Source: Burkholderiaceae bacterium
GTDB taxonomy: Bacteria > Pseudomonadota > Gammaproteobacteria > Burkholderiales > Burkholderiaceae_C
Direction of reading: 5' to 3'
DNA: 34,181 nt
Assembly (NCBI GenBank): GCA_019234815.1
Contig: JAFALA010000029.1
Location: 1 to 34,181 of the forward strand
The notes beneath the pieces are model-generated. The model saw only the letters and a program-made list of their open reading frames with translations. It was not told the DNA's origin and made no database searches. Position numbers and translations under genes: made by a program. The number at the start of each line of letters is the position of its first letter. The stretch's first letter is position 1. Positions 6,648 to 15,624 of this stretch are shown piece by piece.

Positions 6648-7664
6648 CTACTTTTGCGACAGCGCGTTCGACACCATGCGCGAGGTGATGTCGACGATGT
6701 GGATCATGCGGTCGTAGGCCATGCGGGTGGGACCGATCACGCCCAGGGTGCCGACGATCTTGCCGTCGACTTCATAGGGGGCGGAGACGATGGACAGTTC
6801 CTCGAAGGGCACCACCTGGCTTTCGCCGCCAATGTAGATGCGCACGCCCTCGGCGCGGCTGGAGACGTCGAGCAGGCGCATCAGCTGGGTTTTCTGCTCG
6901 AACAGGTCGAACAGGCGGCGCAGGCTGCCCATGTCGTTGTTGAAGTCCTGCACGGTCAGCAGGTTGCGCTCGCCGGAGATCACGACGCGCTCTTCTTCCT
7001 GCATGGCCTCGGCGCCGACCTGCACGGCGGCGCTCATCAGCACGGCGATCTCGCTGCGCAGCGCATCGACCTCGCCCTTGATGCGTTCGCGCACGGCCTC
7101 CAGCGTCAGGCCCGCGTACTGGGCGTTGAGCCGGTTGCTGGCTTCGGCCAGGTCGGCCTGGCTCATGTCATGCGCGGTGAAGATCACGCGGTTCTGCACG
7201 TCGCCATCGGGAGAGACCATGATGACCAGCACGCGGCGCTCGCCCAGGCGCATGAACTCGATGTGGTGGAACACGCTGGGCTTGTGCGGCGCCGTCACCA
7301 CGCCGACGAAGTTGGACAGGCTGGACAGCAGGTGCGCCGCGCTGGCGATCACGCGCTGCGGCTGGTCGGGCTGCAGCTGGGTTTCGATGGGCTGCGTGTC
7401 GACGCCGATCATGCCGGGGCTGGCGGTCAGCATGGTGTCGACGAACAAACGGTAGCCGCGCGGGGTCGGGATGCGGCCGGCGCTGGTGTGGGGGCTGGCG
7501 ATCAGGCCCAGCTCTTCGAGGTCGGCCATCACGTTGCGTATGGTGGCCGGCGAGAGCTCCAGTCCGGAGGCCTTGGAAAGCGTGCGGGAACCCACCGGCA
7601 GGCCGTCCGCAATATAGCGTTCGACCAGGGTTTTCAGCAGTGATTTGGAGCGCTCGTCCAGCAT
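6648..7664 (-). CDS. hrcA: Heat-inducible transcription repressor HrcA
   Basis: A 338-residue cytoplasmic repressor that in many bacteria binds CIRCE operators of the groESL and dnaK genes and is kept active by GroEL. The N-terminal winged-helix domain contains [19 protein letters not shown] (about 37-55) and [16 protein letters not shown] (about 60-75), both hallmarks of HrcA. A GAF-like middle and a C-terminal dimerisation part follow ([35 protein letters not shown]). I chose the start at 7664 (MLDERSK), which gives the family's usual length; an upstream start at 7751 would add 29 residues across the spacer and into nadK. It is divergent from nadK across 66 bp that contain a nested palindrome. 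No CIRCE element (TTAGCACTC-N9-GAGTGCTAA) was seen nearby. Confidence 0.97.
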   Translation of the reverse strand: MLDERSKSLLKTLVERYIADGLPVGSRTLSKASGLELSPATIRNVMADLEELGLIASPHTSAGRIPTPRGYRLFVDTMLTASPGMIGVDTQPIETQLQPDQPQRVIASAAHLLSSLSNFVGVVTAPHKPSVFHHIEFMRLGERRVLVIMVSPDGDVQNRVIFTAHDMSQADLAEASNRLNAQYAGLTLEAVRERIKGEVDALRSEIAVLMSAAVQVGAEAMQEEERVVISGERNLLTVQDFNNDMGSLRRLFDLFEQKTQLMRLLDVSSRAEGVRIYIGGESQVVPFEELSIVSAPYEVDGKIVGTLGVIGPTRMAYDRMIHIVDITSRMVSNALSQK

Positions 7665-7680
7665 GCTGTCATTGTACGGA

Positions 7681-7716
7681 CACAGGATTGACTTCGTTTC
7701 AACGAAGTTCCCTGTG
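7681..7716. repeat. Nested palindrome between hrcA and nadK
   Basis: The inner repeat ACTTCGTT-TC-AACGAAGT (7691-7708) is a perfect 8 bp palindrome with a 2 bp centre. It is flanked by an outer pair, CACAGG (7681-7686) and CCTGTG (7711-7716). The element fills most of the 66 bp spacer between the divergent starts and ends 14 bp before the nadK ATG. It could be an operator shared by both genes or an RNA hairpin covering the nadK leader. It does not match CIRCE. Confidence 0.55.
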
Positions 7717-7730
7717 GTGTAATTCTTGCC

Positions 7731-8606
7731 ATGGCCAAGCGATTTCAACATGTGGCGTTAGTGGGCAAGCATCAGGCCAGAGGCATACGCCCGGTGCTGG
7801 AAGAAATCGCCGACTTCGTGGCCGGACAGGGCCTTGACGTATCGCTGGAGCGCGACACCGCGCTCAACACCGGCATGACCGCCTACGACTCGCTCACCAA
7901 CGACGAGTTGGGCACGCAATGCGACTTGGCAGTCGTGGTGGGCGGCGACGGCACCATGCTGGGCTTCGCGCGCGAGATGGCCCGCCACGCCTTGCCGCTG
8001 GTGGGCATCAACCAGGGGCGGCTGGGCTTCATCACCGACCTGTCGGTGGAACGCTACCGCGAGGCGCTCGCGCCCATCCTGGCCGGCAACTACGACATGG
8101 AGCAGCGCACCATGCTCGAAGGCGAGGTGTGGCGCGACGAGCGCGTGATCTTCGAGGGCCTGGCGCTCAACGACGTGGTGGTCAGCCGCGGCGCCACCGC
8201 GTCCATGGTCGAGCTGCGCGTGGACGTGGGCGACGAGTTCGTCGCCAACCTGCGCGCCGACGGCGTGATCGTCGCCTCGCCCACGGGTTCAACCGCCTAT
8301 TCGCTATCGTCCGGCGGACCCTTGCTGCACCCCAGCATCGGCGGCCTGATCCTGGTGCCGATCGCCTCGCACACGCTGTCGAACCGGCCCATCGTGCTGC
8401 CCGACCATGGCGAGATCCGCCTCGAGATCGTGGCCGGCCGCGACGCCAGCGTGAACTTCGACATGCAAAGCCTGGCCAGCCTGCTGCACGGCGACCGCAT
8501 CACCGTGCGGCGCTCCAAGCACAAGGTCAGCTTTCTGCACCCGGTCGGATGGAGCTACTACGCCACGCTGCGCCGCAAGCTGCGCTGGTATGAAGGAGTG
8601 AGTTGA
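7731..8606 (+). CDS. nadK: NAD kinase
   Basis: A 291-residue cytosolic enzyme that phosphorylates NAD+ to NADP+ using ATP (or polyphosphate in some members). [11 protein letters not shown] (71-81) is the conserved GGDGT motif, with the NE/D-type segment LNDVV (146-150) and the glycine-rich [14 protein letters not shown] (184-197) that shapes the active site. The N-terminal [11 protein letters not shown] and the length fit beta- and gammaproteobacterial enzymes. The ATG at 7731 has no clear Shine-Dalgarno sequence, and the palindrome at 7681-7716 lies just upstream. Its TGA overlaps the recN ATG (TGATG), so nadK, recN and rapZ probably form one translationally coupled operon. NADP+ supply beside DNA repair genes is a usual arrangement. 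Confidence 0.98.
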   Translation: MAKRFQHVALVGKHQARGIRPVLEEIADFVAGQGLDVSLERDTALNTGMTAYDSLTNDELGTQCDLAVVVGGDGTMLGFAREMARHALPLVGINQGRLGFITDLSVERYREALAPILAGNYDMEQRTMLEGEVWRDERVIFEGLALNDVVVSRGATASMVELRVDVGDEFVANLRADGVIVASPTGSTAYSLSSGGPLLHPSIGGLILVPIASHTLSNRPIVLPDHGEIRLEIVAGRDASVNFDMQSLASLLHGDRITVRRSKHKVSFLHPVGWSYYATLRRKLRWYEGVS

Positions 8607-10291
8607 TGCTGCGGCGACTGAGTCTGCGCAATTTCGTCATCGTGCCCGAGCTGGACCTGGACTTCGATGCCGGGTTCGCGGCGCTGACCGGCGAGACAGG
8701 CGCCGGCAAATCCATCCTGATCGACGCGCTGCAGCTCGCGCTGGGCAGCCGCGGCGACGCCGCCGTGGTGCGAGAAGGCGCGGCCCGCGCCGAGATCAGC
8801 GCCGAGTTCGATCGCCCCGACACCTTGAACGACTGGCTGGCGCAGGCCGGCTTCGACGTCGAGTCCGACTCCCTGCTGTTGCGCCGCGTGATCGACGCGC
8901 AAGGCAAGAGCCGCGCCTGGATCAACGGCAGCGCCGCCACCGTCGCACAGCTGCGCGAACTGGCCGACAGCCTGCTCGACATCCACGGCCAGCACGCCTG
9001 GCAGGGCCTGACTCGCGCAGCTTCGGTGCGCGAGCTGCTGGACGGCTTTGCCGGGCTCGACACCGCCGCGCTGGCGCAAAGCTACGTCGGCTGGCGCCAG
9101 GCCAGCGAGCGCCTCGCTGAGGCCCGCGACCAGCAGGACAGACTGGCCCGCGAGCACGAACGCCTGAGCTGGCAGGTCGGCGAGATCGCCAAGCTTTCGC
9201 CGCGCGCCGACGAATGGGAATCGCTGAACGCCGAGCACCAGAAACACGCCCACGCGCAGTCGCTGATGGACGCCGCCCGCTTGGCGCTCGACGCCATCAG
9301 CGAAGCCGAGGTCAGCGCCGAATCCCTGAGCCAGCGCGCACTCGACCAACTGCTGGACGTGCTCTCCTACGACCCGCAGCTGCAGGACGCCGTGACCGCC
9401 CTGCAAGGCGCGCAAGCCCAGCTGCAGGACGCCTCGCACACGCTTTCCACCTACCTGCACGGCGCCGAACTCGACCCCGAAAGATTGGCCGAACTGGACG
9501 AACGCCTGTCGGCCTGGATGACGCTGGCACGCCGCTACCGGCGCCCGCCGCAGGAACTGCCCGCGCTGCACCAGGAATGGACGGCCGAGCTGGCCGCGCT
9601 GGACGCCGCCGCCGACCTGCAGGCGCTGGAGCGCGCGCAAGTCGAGGCGCTCGGCGCCTTCGAGCGCGAGGCCCGGCGCGTCAGCAAGGCCCGCGCGCAG
9701 GCGGCGCCCAAGCTCTCGGCCGCGGTCAGCCAGGCCATGCAGCAGCTGGGCATGGCAGGCGGCCGCTTCGAGATCGCGCTGCTGGCGCAGGAGCAGCCGC
9801 AAAGTTTCGGGCTGGAGTCGGCCGAATTCCTGGTGGCGGGCCACGCCGGCAGCACGCCGCGCCCGCTGGCCAAGGTGGCCTCGGGCGGCGAGCTGTCGCG
9901 CATCGCGCTGGCGATTGCCGTGACCACCTGCAAGCAGGCCCATGGCGGCGGCGCGGGCACGCTGATCTTTGACGAAATCGACGCCGGCGTCGGCGGTGCC
10001 GTGGCCGAGACCGTGGGCCGGCTCATGAAGCAGCTGGGCCAGGAGCGCCAGGTGCTGGCGGTGACCCACCTGCCGCAGGTGGCCGCCTGCGCCGACCATC
10101 ATTTCGTGGTGTCCAAGGCGCTGAAGGACGGCGTCACCTGCAGCGAGGTCAAGGCCGTCGGCGGCGAGGCGCGCGTGGCCGAGGTCGCCCGCATGCTGGG
10201 CGGCGAGCGGCTCTCGTCGACCAGCCTGGCGCACGCCCAGGAGATGCTGGACACCTCGGTGGAAGCGCGCGGCAGAAGGGCCAGATCATGA
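8606..10291 (+). CDS. recN: DNA repair protein RecN
   Basis: A 561-residue SMC-like ATPase acting in recombinational repair of double-strand breaks. Walker A is GETGAGKS (29-36). A long helical, coiled-coil middle includes WEIS-type repeats rich in Ala, Gln, Glu and Leu. The C-terminal part carries the ABC signature [13 protein letters not shown] and Walker [13 protein letters not shown], followed by the switch [18 protein letters not shown] chose ATG 8606 over the TTG at 8603: it overlaps the nadK stop and has GGAG about 10 bases upstream. It overlaps rapZ by 4 bp (ATGA). No LexA-type operator was seen in the coding region upstream, so SOS control through a private promoter is not apparent. 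Confidence 0.98.
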   Translation: MLRRLSLRNFVIVPELDLDFDAGFAALTGETGAGKSILIDALQLALGSRGDAAVVREGAARAEISAEFDRPDTLNDWLAQAGFDVESDSLLLRRVIDAQGKSRAWINGSAATVAQLRELADSLLDIHGQHAWQGLTRAASVRELLDGFAGLDTAALAQSYVGWRQASERLAEARDQQDRLAREHERLSWQVGEIAKLSPRADEWESLNAEHQKHAHAQSLMDAARLALDAISEAEVSAESLSQRALDQLLDVLSYDPQLQDAVTALQGAQAQLQDASHTLSTYLHGAELDPERLAELDERLSAWMTLARRYRRPPQELPALHQEWTAELAALDAAADLQALERAQVEALGAFEREARRVSKARAQAAPKLSAAVSQAMQQLGMAGGRFEIALLAQEQPQSFGLESAEFLVAGHAGSTPRPLAKVASGGELSRIALAIAVTTCKQAHGGGAGTLIFDEIDAGVGGAVAETVGRLMKQLGQERQVLAVTHLPQVAACADHHFVVSKALKDGVTCSEVKAVGGEARVAEVARMLGGERLSSTSLAHAQEMLDTSVEARGRRARS

Positions 10292-11211
10292 GCGAGCAAC
10301 AGGCATCGCCCCCTGCGCCAAACGACGAAACCCAGCCGCTGCCGCAGAACGACGTCGTGCTGGTCACCGGCCTGTCGGGCGGCGGCAAGTCCATCGCCAT
10401 GCACGCGCTCGAAGATGCCGGCTTCTTCTGCGTCGACAACCTGCCGCCTGAGCTGCTGCTCGACTTCCTGCGCCTGGAAGCGCAGCGCGGCAACCGCCGC
10501 GTGGCCATCGCGGTGGACGTGCGCAGCGCAGGATCGCTGCCGCACCTGCTGCCGCTGATCAAGCTGATCCGCCTGGAGGGTGTGTCGCTGCGCTCGATCT
10601 TTCTCGACGCCGACACCGAAACGCTGACACGACGTTTCTCGGAGTCGCGCCGCCCGCACCCGCTGCGCCAGGATCACCAGCAGGGCGAGGACGCGCACCG
10701 CGTGCTGCTCGAAGCCATCAAGCTGGAGCGCGAGCTGCTGGCCTCGCTGCGCGCCGAGTCGACCGTCATCGACACCAGCCAGCTGCGTCCGGCCCAACTG
10801 CGCGCCTGGATACGCGACCTGGTCGACATCAACGGCGAGTCGCTGACGCTGGTGTTCCAGTCCTTCGCCTTCAAGCATGGCGTGCCCAGCGATGCCGATT
10901 TCGTCTTCGACGTGCGGGTGCTGCCCAACCCCTATTACGACCGCGAGCTGCGCCCACTGAACGGCCGCGACGCGCCCGTCGCAGCCTATCTGGACGGCCA
11001 GCCCGAGGTGCGGCTGATGGTGAGCCAGATCGGCGGCTTCATCTCGCAATGGCTGCCGCATTTCGCGCGCGACCAGCGCAGCTACCTGACCGTGGCCATA
11101 GGCTGTACCGGCGGCCAGCACCGCTCTGTCTACATGGTCGAGACGCTGGCCCAGCAATTTGCCTTCCACGGCCAGGTGCTGAAGCGGCACCGCGAGCTGG
11201 ACGCGCGCTAG
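10288..11211 (+). CDS. rapZ: RNase adapter protein RapZ / nucleotide-binding YvcJ family
   Basis: A 307-residue cytosolic P-loop protein. In E. coli RapZ binds the sRNA GlmZ and directs RNase E cleavage, tuning glucosamine-6-phosphate synthesis; in other bacteria the partner differs. Walker A is GLSGGGKS (28-35), followed by HALEDAGFFCVDNLP, a family hallmark. The conserved C-terminal RNA-binding region shows FDVRVLPNPYY and IGCTGGQHRSVYMVE. About 20 residues before the P-loop are low-complexity (QQASPPAPNDETQP), slightly longer than usual. The start overlaps the recN stop by 4 bp. Its TAG stop shares the bases CTAG (11208-11211) with the stop of convergent mutY. Here the gene is not near ptsN or rpoN, the E. 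coli setting. Confidence 0.96.
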   Translation: MSEQQASPPAPNDETQPLPQNDVVLVTGLSGGGKSIAMHALEDAGFFCVDNLPPELLLDFLRLEAQRGNRRVAIAVDVRSAGSLPHLLPLIKLIRLEGVSLRSIFLDADTETLTRRFSESRRPHPLRQDHQQGEDAHRVLLEAIKLERELLASLRAESTVIDTSQLRPAQLRAWIRDLVDINGESLTLVFQSFAFKHGVPSDADFVFDVRVLPNPYYDRELRPLNGRDAPVAAYLDGQPEVRLMVSQIGGFISQWLPHFARDQRSYLTVAIGCTGGQHRSVYMVETLAQQFAFHGQVLKRHRELDAR

Positions 11212-12269
11212 CCCAGGATCTTCTTCAGCGGCGCGGGCAGCGCATAGTCGGCCAGTTGCTCGCGCGCCACCCAGCGTCCGCCCTCGGCCAAGCCTTCCGG
11301 CATGGCGTCCGGCCTGCGCTCCAGCACGCCGCGGCGGGTGTGCAGGGTCCAGTCCAGGTGCGTCAAGGCATGCTGGATCACCGGCAGCTCGTCGGTGCGG
11401 GCCTGCAGCCCGGCAGCCTGGCGCTGCAGATCCGCCTCGCTGTCCAGCGTGGGGAAGACCCACATGCCGGCCCAGATGCCTGACGATGGACGCTGTTGCA
11501 GCCAGATGTGGTCGTCATGCTCAAGCCACAGCCACCAGTTCTCGCGCCGGCCGCGCTTGAGCTTGCGCGTCTTGACGGGGAAGCGCTGCGGCTCGCCCCG
11601 CGCGCGCGCCCGGCACAGGTCCGACAGCGGACACGCGCCGCACTGCGGCGACTTGGGCGCGCAGGTGCCGGCACCCAGATCCATCAGGCCCTGGGTGTAG
11701 GACGCCATGTCTTTCTCGGCGGGCAGGAGCCCGGTCGCCAGCGCCCAGAGTTTTTTCTCCTGCGCGGCCTGGGCCAGGTCGCCGTCAAAGGCCAGCACGC
11801 GCGCCAGCACCCGCTTCACATTGCCGTCCAGGATGGCCACGCGCTCGTCGAAGCAGAACGAGGCCACGGCGGCGGCGGTCGAGCGGCCAATGCCGGGCAA
11901 TTCCTGCAGCAGCGCCGCGCTGCGCGGGAACTCGCCGCCGAAACGCTCGCAGACCTCTTGCGCGCAGCGGTGCATATTGCGCGCCCGACTGTAGTAGCCC
12001 AGCCCCGCCCAGAGCGCCAGCACCTGGTCGAGCTCGGCGGCCGCCAGTTCGCGCACGGTCGGGAAACGCTCCAGGAAGCGCTGGTAATAGCCCAGCACCG
12101 TCGTCACCTGGGTCTGCTGCAGCATGATTTCCGACAGCCAGACGCGGTAAGGGTCGCGCGTGTTCTGCCAGGGCAGATGATGGCGTCCATGGCGGCGCTG
12201 CCAGGCCACCAGGAGGGTGGCGATGTCGGGACCGGATTCGGAACGGGATTCGGGGGAAGAAGACTTCAT
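11208..12269 (-). CDS. mutY: Adenine DNA glycosylase MutY
   Basis: A 353-residue base-excision repair enzyme that removes adenine mispaired with 8-oxoguanine. Catalytic E47 lies in LSEIMLQQTQV. The helix-hairpin-helix LQELPGIGRSTAAAVASF (121-138) is followed by catalytic D148 in ILDGNVKRVLAR. The [4Fe-4S] ligands are C203, C210, C213 and C219 (C-x6-C-x2-C-x5-C). A C-terminal NUDIX-like domain (about 236-350) reads the opposite 8-oxoG (WLWLEHDDHIWLQQRP, AGMWVFPTL, HALTHLDW). The start at 12269 overlaps the mutM stop (TGATG); the longer frame to 12344 adds 25 residues inside mutM and is unlikely. Pairing with mutM makes an oxidised-guanine repair operon. Confidence 0.97.
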   Translation of the reverse strand: MKSSSPESRSESGPDIATLLVAWQRRHGRHHLPWQNTRDPYRVWLSEIMLQQTQVTTVLGYYQRFLERFPTVRELAAAELDQVLALWAGLGYYSRARNMHRCAQEVCERFGGEFPRSAALLQELPGIGRSTAAAVASFCFDERVAILDGNVKRVLARVLAFDGDLAQAAQEKKLWALATGLLPAEKDMASYTQGLMDLGAGTCAPKSPQCGACPLSDLCRARARGEPQRFPVKTRKLKRGRRENWWLWLEHDDHIWLQQRPSSGIWAGMWVFPTLDSEADLQRQAAGLQARTDELPVIQHALTHLDWTLHTRRGVLERRPDAMPEGLAEGGRWVAREQLADYALPAPLKKILG

Positions 12270-13084
12270 CAACGTTTCTGGCAATGCGGGCAGAAAAAGG
12301 TCGAACGCTGTCCCTGCACGATACGCTTCACCGGGGTTCCACACTGGCGGCAGGGCTCGCCCTCGCGGCCATAGACCTGCGCCAGCATCTGGAAGCTGCC
12401 CGCCACGCCGTGCGCGTCCTTGAAATCACGCAGCGTGCTGCCACCGGCAACAAGGGCCTGGCTCAGCACCGTGCGCACGGCCTGGGCCAGCTTCTCGCAC
12501 CGGGGCCGGCTGAGCCTGCCCGCCGGTAGGCGCGGGTCGATGCCGGCCATGAACAGGGCTTCGCACGCGTAGATGTTGCCGGCGCCGACCACGATGTCGC
12601 CCGCCAGCAGCGCCTGCTTGACGGCGATGCGCCGGCCCTTCAGCCCGGCATGCAGCCAGGCGCCGCCGAAACGCGGATCAAAGGGCTCCAGCCCCAGCCC
12701 GGCCAGCAGCCTGGCCGCCGGATCGCGATCCGGCGCATCGGACCAGACGACCGCGCCAAAGCGTCGCGGATCGTTGAGGCGCAGCGTGCCGCGGTCGGTG
12801 ACCAGGTCGAAATGGTCGTGCGGCCCCGGCGCCGGCACGGCCTCGGCGAAGGACAGCGAACCCGACATGCCCAGGTGCAGCAGCAGGCCGCCGGGCGCCA
12901 GGGGCAGCCACAGGTATTTGCCGCGGCGCGTGACGGCCCCCACCCGGCGCCCGGCCAGGCTTTGCGGCGCCACGCCCAGCGGCCAGCGCAGCGGCTGGCC
13001 CAGACGCACCGCCAGCACGCGGGCATCCAGGATCGCGTCGGCAAAGCTCAGGCGCGTGACTTCGACTTCGGGCAACTCGGGCAT
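12269..13084 (-). CDS. mutM: Formamidopyrimidine-DNA glycosylase (Fpg)
   Basis: A 271-residue bifunctional glycosylase/AP lyase that removes 8-oxoguanine and formamidopyrimidines opposite C. After the initiator Met, the N-terminus PELPEVEVT supplies the catalytic Pro and Glu. K56 in TRRGKYLWL is the conserved beta-strand lysine. [21 protein letters not shown] and [25 protein letters not shown] follow family order, the last holding the H2TH motif. The zinc finger uses C245, C248, C265 and C268. The alpha-A segment reads [10 protein letters not shown] instead of the common TRRGI.P.L, a small departure. It is the first gene of the mutM–mutY pair and is divergent from the TPR gene across a 104 bp spacer. 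Confidence 0.98.
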   Translation of the reverse strand: MPELPEVEVTRLSFADAILDARVLAVRLGQPLRWPLGVAPQSLAGRRVGAVTRRGKYLWLPLAPGGLLLHLGMSGSLSFAEAVPAPGPHDHFDLVTDRGTLRLNDPRRFGAVVWSDAPDRDPAARLLAGLGLEPFDPRFGGAWLHAGLKGRRIAVKQALLAGDIVVGAGNIYACEALFMAGIDPRLPAGRLSRPRCEKLAQAVRTVLSQALVAGGSTLRDFKDAHGVAGSFQMLAQVYGREGEPCRQCGTPVKRIVQGQRSTFFCPHCQKR

Positions 13085-13130
13085 GGCGGCATGATAGGGG
13101 GTGACAAGCGGCAGGCCTTGCGAAGCTACA

Positions 13131-13136
13131 TAGAAT
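13131..13136 (+). promoter_or_regulatory. Candidate -10 element for the TPR gene
   Basis: TAGAAT in ACATAGAATGAG lies 52 bp before the start at 13189, in the mutM/TPR divergent spacer. No strong -35 is seen at 17 bp. A start site near 13143 would put the hairpin GCGGC-GAAA-GCCGC (13149-13162) at the very 5' end of the mRNA. Confidence 0.3.
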
Positions 13137-13188
13137 GAGCCCGTTGCTGCGGCGAAAGCCGCTTCATTTGCCGAACGCAGGAGCTTGC

Positions 13189-15051
13189 ATGCCCCAGTTT
13201 CTTCGCCGTCAGGGCGTGTCCGCTGAATCCCGTCAGAGCTTCGGCCCGTCTCGAATCACAGTGCTGCTTGGCGCCGTGCTGGGCCTGGCCGCGCCGCTGG
13301 CCCTGGCCCAGGCGCCGGCGGCCAGTACACCTGCAGCAGCGCCTGCTGCGCCGGCCTCGGCCGCATCGGCGCCTGGCAAGGCCGCGCCGGCACCGGTCGT
13401 CAACTCCGATCTCGACGCGCCGCTGTTCTATCAGCTGCTGGTCGGCGAGCTCGAATTGCGCACCGGGCAGGCCGGCGTGGCCTACCAGGTGCTGCTCGAT
13501 GCGGCCCGCCGCACGCAGGACGAAGCGCTGTTCAAGCGCGCCATCGGCATTGCGCTGCAAGGCCATGCCGGCGAGCAGGCGCTGACCGCCGCCAAGGCAT
13601 GGCGCGAAGCCGAGCCGCGGTCGCTGGAAGCCAACCAGACCGTGATCCAGCTGCTAGCCGCGCTGAACCGCCCGCAGGACATGGGCGAGCCGCTGCAATC
13701 GCTGCTGGCGCTCACGCCGGAAGCGCAGCGCCCCGGCATCATCGCGGCCCTGCCCACGCTGTTTTCGCATTCGCCCGACCAGGCGAAAGTCTTGGACGAT
13801 CTCAAGCCCGCCCTGAACAAGTCCGCCACCGACCGGACCTTGCGCCTGATCGTGCTGGTGACCGAGGGGCGGCTGGCCATTGCGGCAGGCAAGCCGGCCC
13901 AGGCCCTGGCATTCGCAACCCAGGCGCACCAGGAATTCCCGCAGGCCCCCGACCCGCTCGTGCTGGCGCTGGACCTGATGGGCGAACAGGCCGACGCCGA
14001 AAAAATGGTGCTGCAGGCGCTGGCGGACAAGCCCGACGACCAGGGGCTGCGCCTGGCCTACGCCCGCGCATTGGCGCGCACCCAGCGCCCGGTCGACGCC
14101 GCACGCGAATTCCGCCTGCTGACCCAGCAACTGCCCGACAACCCGACCCCCTGGTTTGCCCTGGGCTCGCTGGAATTCGAGCTGCACCACAACAAGGAAG
14201 CGGAGACGGCGCTGCAAACCTTCCTGGAGACGCTCAAGCAGGCCGCCGGCCAGGAGGGGCAGACGCTGTCGGACAGCGGCCGCGACGCCAAGGACCAGGC
14301 GCTGCTGCTGCTCTCGCAGAGCTGCGAAGCGCGCGGCGACTACAAGGCGGCGCAGGCCTGGCTCGACCAGGTGGACGGCAGCGTCAAGCCCGTCGAGCTG
14401 CAATTCCGCCGCGCCTCGCTGCTGGCCCACCAGGGCAAGCTCAATGAAGGGCGGCGCCTGCTGCAAAACCTTCCGGGCGAGCGCGACGAAGACATCCGCA
14501 CGCGCAGCCTGGCCGAGTCGCAGCTGCTGCGCGAGGCGAACCAATGGCGCGGCGCCTACGAGGTGCTCGAGAAGGCCAACGACAAGGTCAGCGACGACCC
14601 GGACATGCTCTACGAACAGGCCATGGTGGCGGAAAGGCTCGACCGCATGGACGACATGGAGCGCATCCTGCGCCACGTCATCGAGCTGAAGCCCAAGTAC
14701 TACAACGCCTACAACGCCCTGGGCTATTCCTTTGCCGACCGCAACGTGCGGCTGGAGGAAGCGCGCGAGCTGATCGAAAAGGCCTTGAGCTACAGCCCGA
14801 GCGAACCCTTCATCATCGACAGCCTGGGCTGGGTGGAATTTCGCCTCGGGCACCTTGGCAACGCCGAAAAGCTGCTGCGCCAGGCCTACGTGGCCCGGCC
14901 GGACGGCGAGATTGCCGCGCACCTGGGCGAAGTCCTCTGGACCGCCAACCAGCACGATGAGGCGCGCAAGGTGCTGGGCGAGGCGCTTGAGCGCGAGCCC
15001 GACAACGAGTCCCTGCGTTCGACCCTCAAGCGCCTGGGCATCAAGCCTTGA
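13189..15051 (+). CDS. Exported tetratricopeptide repeat protein
   Basis: A 620-residue protein predicted to be exported. An N-terminal hydrophobic segment (about 22-39, [20 protein letters not shown]) with a likely cleavage after AQA is followed by an Ala/Pro-rich stretch and then many TPR-type helical pairs. The clearest repeats are [30 protein letters not shown] and [28 protein letters not shown] near the C-terminus; the second is a signature of envelope TPR proteins encoded beside lolB. It ends 4 bp into lolB. A role as a periplasmic scaffold in outer-membrane biogenesis is inferred from that neighbour; no enzymatic domain is seen. The start at 13189 has AGGAG upstream; the open frame from 13135 adds 18 residues without signal-peptide character. 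Confidence 0.9.
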   Translation: MPQFLRRQGVSAESRQSFGPSRITVLLGAVLGLAAPLALAQAPAASTPAAAPAAPASAASAPGKAAPAPVVNSDLDAPLFYQLLVGELELRTGQAGVAYQVLLDAARRTQDEALFKRAIGIALQGHAGEQALTAAKAWREAEPRSLEANQTVIQLLAALNRPQDMGEPLQSLLALTPEAQRPGIIAALPTLFSHSPDQAKVLDDLKPALNKSATDRTLRLIVLVTEGRLAIAAGKPAQALAFATQAHQEFPQAPDPLVLALDLMGEQADAEKMVLQALADKPDDQGLRLAYARALARTQRPVDAAREFRLLTQQLPDNPTPWFALGSLEFELHHNKEAETALQTFLETLKQAAGQEGQTLSDSGRDAKDQALLLLSQSCEARGDYKAAQAWLDQVDGSVKPVELQFRRASLLAHQGKLNEGRRLLQNLPGERDEDIRTRSLAESQLLREANQWRGAYEVLEKANDKVSDDPDMLYEQAMVAERLDRMDDMERILRHVIELKPKYYNAYNALGYSFADRNVRLEEARELIEKALSYSPSEPFIIDSLGWVEFRLGHLGNAEKLLRQAYVARPDGEIAAHLGEVLWTANQHDEARKVLGEALEREPDNESLRSTLKRLGIKP

Positions 15052-15593
15052 ACCGCTGCGCCGCCATGGCCCTGAGCCTGCTGATCGCGGGCTGCGCCAG
15101 CGTCGCCCGGGGTCCGGCGCCGCCCGAGGCGAGCGCACAGGCGCGCCATTTCAGCGGCAAGCTCAGCGTGCAGGTGGCTGCCACGAGCGAGCAGGCGCGC
15201 CAGGGCGGCAGCGCCAATTTCGACTTGCAAGGCGAGGCGGCGCGCGGCCAGCTGGAGCTCAGCTCCCCGCTCGGAAGCCTGCAGGCGCGCGCGCGCTGGA
15301 CCGAGCACGAGGCCGTGCTGACCCTGCCCAAGAACGAGCAGCGCTTCGACGACCTGGACCATCTCAGCGAGGCCATGCTGGGCGAGGCCATCCCGGTGGC
15401 GGCGCTGTTCGACTGGCTGCAAGGCCGCCCCTGGCCGCAAGCGCCCGCGCAAATGCTGGACGCCGGCGCGACAGGCTTCGAGCAGATCGGCTGGCGGGTG
15501 GACCTGAGCCGATTCCCCGAGGGCTTGATCCTGGCCAAGCGCCTGGCCGAGCCGGTGGTGACGCTGCGCATCCGGCTTGAACAAGCTCCCTGA
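15048..15593 (+). CDS. lolB: Outer-membrane lipoprotein receptor LolB
   Basis: A 181-residue lipoprotein that accepts lipoproteins from periplasmic LolA and inserts them into the outer membrane. Signal peptide [16 protein letters not shown] has lipobox IAGC (Cys16). The body shows LolB features: FSGKLSVQ, SANFDLQGEAARGQLELSSPLG, LPKNEQRFDDLDHL, IPVAALFDWLQGRPWP and the closing VTLRIRLEQ. It starts with TTG at 15048 overlapping the TPR stop (TTGA); ATG 15066 is an alternative that still keeps the lipobox but leaves a very short signal. The downstream ispE starts after 31 bp, the order common in beta- and gammaproteobacteria (lolB–ispE–prs). Confidence 0.93.
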   Translation: MNRCAAMALSLLIAGCASVARGPAPPEASAQARHFSGKLSVQVAATSEQARQGGSANFDLQGEAARGQLELSSPLGSLQARARWTEHEAVLTLPKNEQRFDDLDHLSEAMLGEAIPVAALFDWLQGRPWPQAPAQMLDAGATGFEQIGWRVDLSRFPEGLILAKRLAEPVVTLRIRLEQAP

Positions 15594-15624
15594 ACAAGCT
15601 CCATCAGCAAAGACCTGATCCGCC

